Positions 43,692-52,444 of a DNA stretch of 64,000 nucleotides are shown here, piece after piece (position 1 is the stretch's first letter; each line of letters opens with the position of its first letter). The notes beneath the pieces are model-generated. The model searched no databases. It saw only the letters and a program-made list of their open reading frames with translations, and was not told the DNA's origin. This stretch comes from Fontibacterium sp040404065 (GTDB lineage Bacteria > Pseudomonadota > Alphaproteobacteria > Pelagibacterales > Pelagibacteraceae). The stretch lies in assembly GCA_040404065.1 (NCBI GenBank), contig JBBAJM010000001.1; one strand, 5' to 3'. A program made the position numbers and the translations under genes.

Positions 43692-45381
43692 TATTATTAA
43701 TTTTATTATCTCTTAACTCAAATAACTCAAATTCTTTTACAATTTCTAACTTTTTATGCGAAACCATAATAATAGTTATAAATTCTTGTAATTCTAATAT
43801 CTCTTTTAATAACAAACGTTCGGTTTCTTCATCAAGTGCACTAGTTGCTTCATCTAATATCAGAATCTCCGGTTTTTTATATAAAGCTCGAGCTATCCCA
43901 ATTCTTTGTTGTTCACCTCCTGACAAAGAAGATCCTCTTTCACCAATAATTGTATGTAACCCATTTGGCAATTTATCAATTAATTTGTTTAATTTAGACT
44001 TGTTAATTACTTCTTTAACTAAATTTGAATCTAAATTCTCAACATGTTGCCCAAAAACAATGTTGTCCAAAATAGAATCTTCTAAAAGTAATGTTTTTTG
44101 AGGTACATAACCTATTTTGCTTCTGTAAGACTTTAGAAAAAAGTTAATATTTTTGTTGTCCATCAAAACTTGGCCTGTTGTGGGAAATAATAAGCCACAA
44201 ACAATATTTAACAGAGTACTCTTTCCTGATCCGCTTTCTCCTTTGATGAAAGTTATAGAATTATGCTTAATTGTTAAATTAATCCCTTCTAAAATAAGTG
44301 AATTTTTACTGTCATACTGAAAAGATATATTTCTCAATTCTATTTGTTTAGAAAATTTAAAGTTATCTAAGGTTTCTTCTTTTTCAATTATTACACTATT
44401 ATTTAAAGATAATTCATTACAAACGAAATCTATTGAAGGCGCATAAAATTTAAAAGAATTTAAGCAAATAAATACTCTATTTAAAGAAGGCAAGAATCTA
44501 AAAAAAGCGATAGTAAAAGTTCCTAATATTAAAACTATATCTAAACGAAATAATCCAAAAAAATTATACCCAATATACATTGTGATAGAGAAGCTTAATA
44601 TAATTAATATTTCCCAAATTGGTTTTTGAAGATCAGAAAAAATACCAAAAATTGCCACGGTTCTAGCTATAGCACTATTAATAATATTGAATTTATCAAT
44701 AAAATAATTTTCAATACCATCTAATTTAATAGACTGAATAGCATAAAAACTTTTTTGAAGATGATTAATTTTATCACTATCCAACTTGGCTCTTTTTAAT
44801 CCAACGTCCTTTATTTTTTTTTTATAAATAAATATTGATAGAAAAAATAATAAAAAACAAAAAGATAATAATACAAGACTAAATGTAAAAAATTTAATAA
44901 ATAAGAAAAAAATAATTGCTAAAAGTAAAAAAATTTCTGTAAGGAATGTGAGAAAATTATTAAATACGCTTTGACAAAAATTATCTACTTCATTGGTAGT
45001 ATTAGAAATAAGTTTCGCTGAGTTATTTTTTAAAAAAAAAGAATAGTCTTTTTTTAAATAAGATGAATAAATTTTATTAGAAATATGAATGTTTAAATTT
45101 TTAATAAAATAAGTTTTAAATAAAATTGTTAATGTATAAAAAACATTTCTTAAAAAAAAAATAACCATAAAAGATAAAAACAATAATTTACTTGTAAAAG
45201 AGTAATCAAATAAAAAAAAATTTACCCGATAAGATAAATTATTATTTAAAAAAAATTGTAATATAGGTTGAATAAATAATAATAACAAAATTTCTGAAAA
45301 AGAAGTTATTAAAATTAAGACTGCTAAAATTAGAACTTGGAGTTGCTCATTTAAGTTTAAAATTTTAAATATTTTTTTCAT
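43681..45381 (-). CDS. MsbA/PglK-type ABC exporter (membrane plus ATPase in one chain)
   Basis: The 566 residues have six hydrophobic segments over about 1-310 and an ATPase domain after about 330. FIKGESGSGKSTLLNIVCGL is Walker A, GYVPQKTLLLEDSILDNIVF the Q-loop, SSLSGGEQQRIGIARALYKK the signature, and ILILDEATSALDEETE Walker B. Such half-size exporters flip lipid-linked glycans (PglK is about 564 residues) or lipid A (MsbA). No Wzx-type flippase and no Wzm/Wzt pair is seen in HVR2, so this protein is the best candidate for moving the glycan across the membrane; that is inference. Confidence 0.88.
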   Translation of the reverse strand: MKKIFKILNLNEQLQVLILAVLILITSFSEILLLLFIQPILQFFLNNNLSYRVNFFLFDYSFTSKLLFLSFMVIFFLRNVFYTLTILFKTYFIKNLNIHISNKIYSSYLKKDYSFFLKNNSAKLISNTTNEVDNFCQSVFNNFLTFLTEIFLLLAIIFFLFIKFFTFSLVLLSFCFLLFFLSIFIYKKKIKDVGLKRAKLDSDKINHLQKSFYAIQSIKLDGIENYFIDKFNIINSAIARTVAIFGIFSDLQKPIWEILIILSFSITMYIGYNFFGLFRLDIVLILGTFTIAFFRFLPSLNRVFICLNSFKFYAPSIDFVCNELSLNNSVIIEKEETLDNFKFSKQIELRNISFQYDSKNSLILEGINLTIKHNSITFIKGESGSGKSTLLNIVCGLLFPTTGQVLMDNKNINFFLKSYRSKIGYVPQKTLLLEDSILDNIVFGQHVENLDSNLVKEVINKSKLNKLIDKLPNGLHTIIGERGSSLSGGEQQRIGIARALYKKPEILILDEATSALDEETERLLLKEILELQEFITIIMVSHKKLEIVKEFELFELRDNKINNIKC

Positions 45382-45466
45382 TTATTCTTATAGATTAAAA
45401 GTAAACTAATAATTATAAATTATACTTAATTATTAAGTTATAATATCCTTGTAATTAATAAAGAAT

Positions 45467-46429
45467 ATGAAAAAAATCAAAATTTCCACACTATGGACTG
45501 GAGATCTTAAGGGAAGTTTAATTATAAAACTAATACAACATACCTCTAAAAAAGAAATTGAAATTGTATCTCCCAAAGATTCCGATATTCTTATTTTTGG
45601 ACCTTATGACACACTTATTTTGAAAAGAAAATTTTTTAATTTTACTCGAAAAAAATTAAAATTTATTGATAATATATTTCCAAATATTGACCTATATCTT
45701 TTAAAGCGAAAAATTAAACCTATTCGAATTTTTTATTCTCATGAAAATTATCCTTTTCCTGACGTTAAATATGATTTTAGCATTTCCAGTCATTTTGGAC
45801 TAAGCAGCGAAACTCATTTAAGATTTCCTTTGTGGAAAGAATTAATCAATTGGGATCATTTAGTACCAAAGAGGGAACTAAGTACATTTATTGAAAGATT
45901 TGGGAATTTTTATAGTATTAAAGACTTAATGTCTCCTCAGGGCGATTTCTTTCTGAAAAAAGAAAGAAAGATTTGCCTACTCTCAAGCCACTTGGATGAG
46001 CCGAGAAAGAGTATGCTTTTTAATTTTTCTAAAAATTTTACAGTTGATGGATATGGACCTTACTTTAATAAAAATATCAAAAACCATAATTCCAATCCAT
46101 TATCAAAAAAAGAAATATTAAAAAAATATGCATTTAATCTATGTCCAGAAAACAGTCTGTATCCTGGATACTACACAGAAAAAGTGCCGGAGGCATTTCT
46201 TGGTAAGTGTCTACCCTTAGCTTGGGCAGATAATAATATTAATCAAGATTTTAATGAAAAATCGTTTGTTAACTTATTAAACTATTCAAAAGATAATTAT
46301 CTTGAAATAAGCAATCTTTTAAAAGATGAAAGTTTTTTAAATAAATACGCAACTGAACCACTATTATTGAATGAACCTAATTTAAATAAAGAAATAAATT
46401 TTATAAAAAATATTACCGACTCAATATAA
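45467..46429 (+). CDS. family 10 (alpha-1,3/4-fucosyltransferase-like) glycosyltransferase
   Basis: The 320 residues contain the GT10 core CPENSLYPGYYTEKVPEAF near residue 225, the GDP-fucose-binding block, followed by LPLAWADNNINQDF. Earlier, KICLLSSHLDEPRKSMLF corresponds to the V-S-N-C/R-K block. A perfect TATAAT at 45439-45444 precedes the ATG at 45467 by 22 bases and is a likely -10 box, though I see no good -35. It converges with the next gene, overlapping by 17 bases. GDP-fucose would come from gmd and fcl nearby. Confidence 0.85.
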   Translation: MKKIKISTLWTGDLKGSLIIKLIQHTSKKEIEIVSPKDSDILIFGPYDTLILKRKFFNFTRKKLKFIDNIFPNIDLYLLKRKIKPIRIFYSHENYPFPDVKYDFSISSHFGLSSETHLRFPLWKELINWDHLVPKRELSTFIERFGNFYSIKDLMSPQGDFFLKKERKICLLSSHLDEPRKSMLFNFSKNFTVDGYGPYFNKNIKNHNSNPLSKKEILKKYAFNLCPENSLYPGYYTEKVPEAFLGKCLPLAWADNNINQDFNEKSFVNLLNYSKDNYLEISNLLKDESFLNKYATEPLLLNEPNLNKEINFIKNITDSI

Positions 46430-47513
46430 AATATTTTTTTAGCTGATTGTTATTTTTTCTACTTTCCCAAATAATTTGTTCGATTATATCTTCGTTAGTA
46501 TTTTTAATTCTCCAACTTGGAAATTTTTTCTTAAATTTATCAAAATTAGTAATATACCAAATATGATCCCCACTTCTATTTTCTTTTTTGATAGTATAAT
46601 TAATCCATTTTTTTTTGGAAATTTGGTTTACTAAATTAATAGTTTCTAATATCGAGATAGAATTTTCTCTCCCCCCGCCAGCATTATAAATCTCTCCGTA
46701 TCCAGGATTTCGATAAAAATGCCAAAACATATCAACAAGATCTTCGGAATGAATATTGTCTCTAACTTGTTTTCCTTTGTAACCATAAATATTATAATTT
46801 TTATTAGAAATTATACATTTAACTAAATACGACAAAAACCCATGTAGTTCTGCGCCTTGATGATTTGGTCCAGTAATGCACCCACATCTAAAAACTGCTG
46901 TTTTTATATTAAAATATTTTCCATATTCTTGAACCATTAAATCTGCAGCAGTTTTTGAGACTCCAAAAGGTGAATGTTTTGAGTTATCAATTGAGAAATC
47001 TTCGCTTATAGAGAAAAGTTTATTATTTTGATAAACTTCATAACGTGTTGCTAGTTCTTTAATGCCTTTAAGGTTGTTAGGCAAATCTCCATAAACTTTA
47101 TTTGTTGAAGTAAAAATAAAAATAGCTTTTGGTGAATTTTTTCTAGTGAGTTCCAGAAGATTTAAAGTACCAACAGCATTAACATTAAAGTCTAAAAGAG
47201 GATCTTTTGCAGACCAATCGTGCGATGGCTGACCTGCTGTATGAACTATTAAATCAAATTTATTATTCTCAAATATTTTTTTAATTTCATTAATATTTGC
47301 AATATTATGGTTAAGGAACACAATATTAGAATACTTTTCCTTCTGATATTCTTTTATTTTATTTGTTGAATATTTTTTACCAAAAATTTGACCTCGAAAG
47401 TCATTGTCTAATGCAAATATCTTAAATTTTTTTTTATAAAAAAAATCAACGGCACCAGAACCAACCAATCCTGAACTGCCAGTTATAAGCACTTTTTTCA
47501 TAGTTAACAACAA
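46413..47513 (-). CDS. NAD-dependent epimerase resembling CDP-paratose 2-epimerase
   Basis: The 366 residues read VLITGSSGLVGSGAVDFFYK, IFALDNDFRGQIFGKKYST, VHTAGQPSHDWSAKDPLLDF and RCGCITGPNHQGAELHGFLS. The opening ALDND.RG..FG...ST followed by HTAGQPSHDW is typical of the tyvelose (CDP-paratose 2-) epimerase group. Such an enzyme fits the CDP-dideoxysugar genes at 39501-42600, but it stands 4 kb from them. The start may be the Met at 47501 (MKKVLITGSSG), which fits homologues better than 47513. A GxG-rich insertion GEIYNAGGGRENSI follows the substrate region. The exact sugar is unproven. Confidence 0.8.
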   Translation of the reverse strand: MLLTMKKVLITGSSGLVGSGAVDFFYKKKFKIFALDNDFRGQIFGKKYSTNKIKEYQKEKYSNIVFLNHNIANINEIKKIFENNKFDLIVHTAGQPSHDWSAKDPLLDFNVNAVGTLNLLELTRKNSPKAIFIFTSTNKVYGDLPNNLKGIKELATRYEVYQNNKLFSISEDFSIDNSKHSPFGVSKTAADLMVQEYGKYFNIKTAVFRCGCITGPNHQGAELHGFLSYLVKCIISNKNYNIYGYKGKQVRDNIHSEDLVDMFWHFYRNPGYGEIYNAGGGRENSISILETINLVNQISKKKWINYTIKKENRSGDHIWYITNFDKFKKKFPSWRIKNTNEDIIEQIIWESRKNNNQLKKYFILSR

Positions 47514-47667
47514 ATCTTAAAAATATTATACTTAATTTTAAATGACTTAAATTAGCATTTAACTTAATTTGCATTTATTTAAATGTTAACTATTATAAAA
47601 GAATATAAAAGTTTTAAAAACAATTTCTACAGTTCAATATAAAGTATGATTGCGATCAAATAAAGTA

Positions 47668-48744
47668 ATGAAAAAAAAAATAGCACTAATTACTGGAATT
47701 ACAGGACAAGACGGGTCTTACCTTGCGGAATTATTATTAAAAAAAAATTACATTGTTCATGGTATTAAAAGAAGATCCTCTTTAATAAACACTCAACGTA
47801 TTGACCACCTTTACTTAGATAAACATAATAAAACTAATTTTTTTTTGCATTACGGAGATCTTGTAGATGCTAACAACCTAATAGAATTAATTAATAAAAT
47901 TAAACCAGATGAAATATACAACTTAGCTGCTCAAAGCCATGTACTAACTAGCTTTAAAGTTCCCGACTATACTACACAAGTGAACGCTTTGGGAACTTTA
48001 AGAATGTTGGAAGCTATTAGATTGCTTGGTCTTAAAAAAACAAAATTTTATCAAGCTTCTACATCTGAACTATATGGAAATATTAATAAAAAAAATCAAT
48101 CAGAAAAAACTCAATTTTCACCTCAAAGTCCTTACGCCACTTCAAAACTTTTTGCTTACTGGATAACTAAAAATTATAGAGATGCTTATGGCGCATATGC
48201 GGTTAATGGAATTTTATTTAATCACGAATCTCCAAGAAGAGGAGAAACATTCGTCACCAGAAAAATTACTATTGGATTAAATAAAATTGCGTTAGGAATC
48301 CAAAAAAAATTATATTTAGGAAACCTATATGCTTATAGAGATTGGGGTCACGCAAAAGACTATGCCGAAATGCAATGGAAAATGCTACAGCAAAAAAGAC
48401 CTGAAGACTTTGTTATTGCAACAGGAAAACCATATACAGTAAAATTTTTTGTTGAAAAATGTTGTAAATTTTTAAAAATTAATATCGGTTGGTCAGGTAA
48501 GGGTATTAATGAAGTTGGTTATGTAAAAAATTGCGATAAATTTAAAACCCCTCATCTTAAGATAGGAGATAAAATCGTTTTGATTGATAAAGAATATTTT
48601 AGACCCAATGAAGTAGACTACTTAAGAGGAGATGCCGCTAAAGCTAGAAAAAAATTAAGATGGAAACCTAAAATCAATATTAACCAATTAATTCATGAAA
48701 TGATGACTGAGGACCAAAAATTAATAGAAAAAAGTAATTTCTAA
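47668..48744 (+). CDS. gmd: GDP-mannose 4,6-dehydratase
   Basis: Makes GDP-4-keto-6-deoxymannose, the common precursor of GDP-fucose, GDP-colitose, GDP-perosamine and GDP-rhamnose. The protein shows ALITGITGQDGSYLAELLLK, KRRSSLINTQRIDHLY, NLAAQSHVLTSFKVPDYT, the YxxxK block SPQSPYATSKLFAYW, and NHESPRRGETFVTRKIT, all highly conserved in Gmd. A longer frame starts with TTG at 47650, but ATG at 47668 gives the standard MKKKIALITG. It is followed by fcl ten bases downstream, the classic GDP-fucose pair. Confidence 0.96.
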   Translation: MKKKIALITGITGQDGSYLAELLLKKNYIVHGIKRRSSLINTQRIDHLYLDKHNKTNFFLHYGDLVDANNLIELINKIKPDEIYNLAAQSHVLTSFKVPDYTTQVNALGTLRMLEAIRLLGLKKTKFYQASTSELYGNINKKNQSEKTQFSPQSPYATSKLFAYWITKNYRDAYGAYAVNGILFNHESPRRGETFVTRKITIGLNKIALGIQKKLYLGNLYAYRDWGHAKDYAEMQWKMLQQKRPEDFVIATGKPYTVKFFVEKCCKFLKINIGWSGKGINEVGYVKNCDKFKTPHLKIGDKIVLIDKEYFRPNEVDYLRGDAAKARKKLRWKPKININQLIHEMMTEDQKLIEKSNF

Positions 48745-48753
48745 TATTGGTTA

Positions 48754-49680
48754 ATGCAACATAAAATTTTTATTGCTGGTCAAGAGGGTATGGTTGGTCA
48801 GGCAATTTACAAAATACTTAAAAAAAAAAATCACATAATTGAATGCAAAAGATCACAACTCGATCTCACTAATCAAAAGAGTGTTGAAAAATGGTTTAAG
48901 AAAAATAAACCTACTATCGTTATTAATGCTGCTGGAAAAGTGGGTGGTATTTTAGATAACAGTCTATATCCCGAAAAATACTTATACATCAATACAATGA
49001 TTGGACTTAATCTTATAAAAAATAGTTTAGATTATAATGTTAAACAATTAATTAATTTAGGATCGGCCTGTATTTATCCAAAGAAAACCAAACAGCCTAT
49101 TAAAGAGCGTTATTTGCTAGAATCAAAACTCGAAGAAAGCAACGAAGGATATGCTATCGCAAAAATCGCTGTTTTAAAATATTGTGAGTATGCGCAAAAA
49201 AAATTAAAAAAAAATTTTTTTTCTCTTCAACCCTCAAATCTTTACGGTGAAGGAGATAATTTTGATTTAAAATCTAGCCACGTATTGCCTGCGTTACTTA
49301 GAAAATTTCATGAAGCAAGAATAAATAATAAAAAAAGTGTTGAAGTCTGGGGTTCAGGATTAATAAAAAGAGAGTTTTTAAATGTAAAAGATCTAGCAGA
49401 AGCAGTTTCTTTTTTTATAAATAAAAAAATATCTACTGGGCATATAAATGTTGGGGGGTCCGAACATATTTCAATAAAAAAATTAGCATTAAAGATTAAA
49501 AAAATTACAAAATTTAAAGGAAAAATTATTTTTGATAAAAAATATCCAGACGGAGTAAAGGAAAGAAGGCTAGATGTAAAATTAATAAATAAATTAGGTT
49601 GGAAATATAAAATTAATTTAGACGAAGGTTTGAAAGATTATTATAAATATTTCTTAAAAATTTATAAAAGTCTAAGTTAA
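48754..49680 (+). CDS. fcl: GDP-L-fucose synthase (GDP-4-keto-6-deoxymannose 3,5-epimerase-4-reductase)
   Basis: The 308 residues carry IFIAGQEGMVGQAIYKIL (NADP site), LDLTNQKSVEKWFKKNKP, INAAGKVGGILDNSLYPEKY, INLGSACIYPKKTKQPIKE, and YxxxK in EGYAIAKIAVLKYCE, then LQPSNLYGEGDNFD. This is the WcaG/Fcl pattern at normal length. It is coupled to gmd and probably supplies GDP-fucose to the GT10 and GT11 enzymes. A G6 run at about 49446-49451 lies in the codons for VGGS and is not remarkable by itself. Confidence 0.94.
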   Translation: MQHKIFIAGQEGMVGQAIYKILKKKNHIIECKRSQLDLTNQKSVEKWFKKNKPTIVINAAGKVGGILDNSLYPEKYLYINTMIGLNLIKNSLDYNVKQLINLGSACIYPKKTKQPIKERYLLESKLEESNEGYAIAKIAVLKYCEYAQKKLKKNFFSLQPSNLYGEGDNFDLKSSHVLPALLRKFHEARINNKKSVEVWGSGLIKREFLNVKDLAEAVSFFINKKISTGHINVGGSEHISIKKLALKIKKITKFKGKIIFDKKYPDGVKERRLDVKLINKLGWKYKINLDEGLKDYYKYFLKIYKSLS

Positions 49681-49692
49681 TAATTAATTAAA

Positions 49693-50451
49693 ATGAAAAA
49701 AATTCTTATAAAAATATTTCAATTATTTAATTTAGGTCTTATTTCGTACAAAAGATTAGAGCAATTAAAAGAATCTCAAAAAGATATTTCAATAATTTTT
49801 CAATCACCAAAAAATCAATTAGCTAAAATTATAGAAGTAAAAGATAAGTCTAAAGCACAGCTAAAACAGGATCTTTTTGTTTTATTAGAAACTAACTTTA
49901 TGAAAAATGGGTTTTTCGTTGAATTTGGGGCTACTAATGGTGTGGACTTTAGTAACACCTGGTTGCTCGAAAAAGAATATGAGTGGAATGGAGTTCTAGC
50001 TGAGCCTGCTAAATTTTTTCATGAATCATTAAAAAAAAATAGATCTTGCCATATAGATTATGGCTGTGTTTGGAGTGCATCAAATTCTTTTATAAACTTT
50101 GTTGAAGATGAGGCGCCATTGCTCTCAACGATAAACAAATTTAAAAATTTTGATTCTCATAAAAGAAAGCAATCCAAAATTTACCAAATCGAGACGATAA
50201 GTCTTTCTGACTTGTTAAAAAAATATAACGCCCCAAAAAAAATTGAATATTTGTCAATAGATACTGAAGGTAGTGAATTTGAAATACTAAATAATTTCAA
50301 TTTCAATGAGTATGAATTTAAAATAATAACCTGCGAACATAATTTTAATAAAAACAGAGAAAAAATAAATAATTTATTGTCAAAGAATGGTTATATAAGA
50401 AAATATGTTGGGTTTTCAGATTATGATGATTGGTATATTAAAATAAATTAA
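49693..50451 (+). CDS. FkbM-family methyltransferase
   Basis: The 252 residues show FFVEFGATNGVDFSNTWLLE (motif I with the FkbM-type Gly region), GVLAEPAKFFHESLKKNR, and IEYLSIDTEGSEFEILNNFN, the hallmark FkbM block, then FKIITCEHNFN. It probably O-methylates a sugar hydroxyl of the glycan. It starts 12 bases after fcl and is convergent with a second FkbM-like gene 17 bases away. Confidence 0.88.
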   Translation: MKKILIKIFQLFNLGLISYKRLEQLKESQKDISIIFQSPKNQLAKIIEVKDKSKAQLKQDLFVLLETNFMKNGFFVEFGATNGVDFSNTWLLEKEYEWNGVLAEPAKFFHESLKKNRSCHIDYGCVWSASNSFINFVEDEAPLLSTINKFKNFDSHKRKQSKIYQIETISLSDLLKKYNAPKKIEYLSIDTEGSEFEILNNFNFNEYEFKIITCEHNFNKNREKINNLLSKNGYIRKYVGFSDYDDWYIKIN

Positions 50452-50468
50452 CAATTTAAATGCAGAAA

Positions 50469-51158
50469 CTAATATTTGTGTTTAAAGTGTAAATTTAAAT
50501 ATAAAACATCGTAAGCTTTCTTTCCGTTATAATTCTTTGCGATGCACGTTTTTTTTATTTCTTTAAATCCTAATAAATACAAATACCTTGATATCTCAGA
50601 ATAAAGAGGATTTTTTGAATACATCTGAAATTCAGCAGCTTCTAATTTAATATATTTAAATTTATTAATTAAATGCCCCCCCCCTTTTAAAATTTCTAAT
50701 TCTGCTCCTTGAGCATCCAATACTAAAGAATCAAAATTCTTTAAATTTATTTTTTTTTTATTAACTATTGTTTTTAGATTTTTACTATTTAATAAAATTG
50801 ATTTTGTATAATGTAGTTTTGGGTAAAGTCTTTTAGAATCCTTTAATGTAAATATGGATGAGCTATTAGAGTCATTATTTGCAATATTAAATTTTACTTT
50901 TTTTTTATTTTTATCAGTTACCAAATAGTTGTAAGCTTTATAATTTTTATAATTCTTTATATTTCTTAATAAAATTTCATATATTTCGGGATCAGCTTCT
51001 ATCCAAATAACTCTTTGAACTCTTAGTTTTTTGTAATGATCTTTTTCTTGTCCAGAATTGGCACCAATATGAATAACTCCTATTGAATTTTTAAGAAAAT
51101 TATCAAAAAATCCAAATAATATGAAGTTATAAATCTTAATAAATAAATTAATTGTCAT
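50469..51158 (-). CDS. FkbM-family methyltransferase with an internal G9 tract
   Basis: The 229 residues show SIGVIHIGANSGQEKDHYKK (motif I), VIWIEADPEIYEILLRNI, and FDSLVLDAQGAELEILKGGG with the FkbM block D.QGAE.EILKG. Directly after it, nine consecutive G on the coding strand (50676-50684) encode the three Gly of LKGGGHLINKF. FkbM relatives usually have ILKGA or ILKGG here. A slip of one base would truncate the protein. In the present state the frame is intact. It is divergent from nothing close; 118 bases separate its start from the end of the ColD-like gene. Confidence 0.85.
   Translation of the reverse strand: MTINLFIKIYNFILFGFFDNFLKNSIGVIHIGANSGQEKDHYKKLRVQRVIWIEADPEIYEILLRNIKNYKNYKAYNYLVTDKNKKKVKFNIANNDSNSSSIFTLKDSKRLYPKLHYTKSILLNSKNLKTIVNKKKINLKNFDSLVLDAQGAELEILKGGGHLINKFKYIKLEAAEFQMYSKNPLYSEISRYLYLLGFKEIKKTCIAKNYNGKKAYDVLYLNLHFKHKY
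50676..50684 (-). repeat. G9 homopolymer tract inside a methyltransferase gene
   Basis: Nine G in a row on the coding strand, in a region where G and C together make up about a quarter of bases. Such tracts slip during replication. It is the longest G/C run I found in the protein-coding part of the window; others, at 40133-40138, about 46671-46676 and about 49446-49451, are six long. Confidence 0.8.
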
Positions 51159-51276
51159 TGTAATTTGATTTAGATTTTTTTAAAAACTTATAATTAATTT
51201 TTATTAATATTATTAATATTATAATAATCTTAATTTTAATAAATTGGTAAATAAAATACTTGAATCTGGTTCCTAC

Positions 51277-52440
51277 TTAAAAAAATTTTGGTACTGCAAT
51301 TTCTTTAAATTTTTGGCTAATAAAAAAAATGTCATTTCTGCTTAAATTATAATGATTTGGCAAATATAAACCAAATTCATGTACAATATCTGCATTTTTT
51401 AAAATGCAATTACCATATTTTTTAACCCAAAAAGGATGTCTTCCGATGTTACCGCATATTAATGGTCTTGTTTCTATATTAAATTTTTTTAAATACTCAT
51501 AAACTTGCTCTCTATTCCTAACCAAAGTTCCATATGCAAAGCTTGAGATAAAATTAGATGAACTTTTCTGGCACCAAAAATCTGATAAATTTTTTTCATA
51601 AGCTTTGAAATTATTATATCTAACCTGACAGATTTTATTTAATTTTTTTAATTGTCCTAAACCTAGAAAGGCATTTAAATCTGTGGACCTTAAATTGTAT
51701 CCAGAATAGTAAAATGTGTACAAATCTCTAAACTCATCAACCTTATACTCCTTTAGCAATTTTTTCTTTGCCCTTTTGTGAATATCTCTAGACCAGCCAT
51801 GAGATCTAATTGAAAGCATAATATTATAAAGGTCAAAGTCATCTGTTATAACCATTCCTCCTTCAATAGTTGAAATATGATGACCATAATAAAAAGAAAA
51901 AGAAGATAAAAGTCCGTGTGTACCAATTTTTTTTTTTTCAAGCTTTGTTCCTAGAGCTTCGCACGAATCCTCCAGTAAAATTACATCATATTTTTTGCAG
52001 ATTTTTTTTATTTTATAAATATCGTTTGGGTGACCCAAAACGTTAACCAGCATCGCTACTGAAGGCTTGTTTTTTTTGCATAAATATTCAAAGTGATCAA
52101 GATCAACACCTAAATTATTAACATCGCAATCACATAAGTCGATATCAAAATTCAGTTGCATAAAAGGAGTAACGGTTGTTACCCAAGAGACTCCAGCGAC
52201 GATTGCTTTTTTATTTTTTAATCTACCGCTCTCAAGTAACGCTGAAAGTATTAATAAGTTTGCTGAAGAACCACTGTTTACAAAAATAGAATATTTACTA
52301 TTTATAAATTTAGAAAATTTTTTTTCAAATTCTATAGTTAGCCTTCCTTTTGTCAGCTGGTTGTCTTTTAATAACCACTTGGTTAAGCTGACTATTTCTT
52401 TTTTCGAAATTGTATCTTGCGCTAACGCATATTTCTTCAT
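51277..52440 (-). CDS. ColD-like GDP-4-keto-6-deoxy-D-mannose 3-dehydratase
   Basis: The 387 residues are almost exactly the ColD length (388). The Lys that binds PLP in aminotransferases is His: LLSSFSFYYGHHISTIEGGM at about residue 185. IFVNSGSSANLLILSALLES, VAGVSWVTTVTPFMQLNF and LLEDSCEALGTKLEKKKIG are the surrounding blocks. ColD removes the C3 hydroxyl from the Gmd product on the way to colitose and needs no E3 reductase, in contrast to RfbH. Gmd is 3 kb away. The partner ColC is not clearly identified; fcl or the SDR at 53290 could serve. Confidence 0.85.
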   Translation of the reverse strand: MKKYALAQDTISKKEIVSLTKWLLKDNQLTKGRLTIEFEKKFSKFINSKYSIFVNSGSSANLLILSALLESGRLKNKKAIVAGVSWVTTVTPFMQLNFDIDLCDCDVNNLGVDLDHFEYLCKKNKPSVAMLVNVLGHPNDIYKIKKICKKYDVILLEDSCEALGTKLEKKKIGTHGLLSSFSFYYGHHISTIEGGMVITDDFDLYNIMLSIRSHGWSRDIHKRAKKKLLKEYKVDEFRDLYTFYYSGYNLRSTDLNAFLGLGQLKKLNKICQVRYNNFKAYEKNLSDFWCQKSSSNFISSFAYGTLVRNREQVYEYLKKFNIETRPLICGNIGRHPFWVKKYGNCILKNADIVHEFGLYLPNHYNLSRNDIFFISQKFKEIAVPKFF

Positions 52441-52444
52441 AAAT

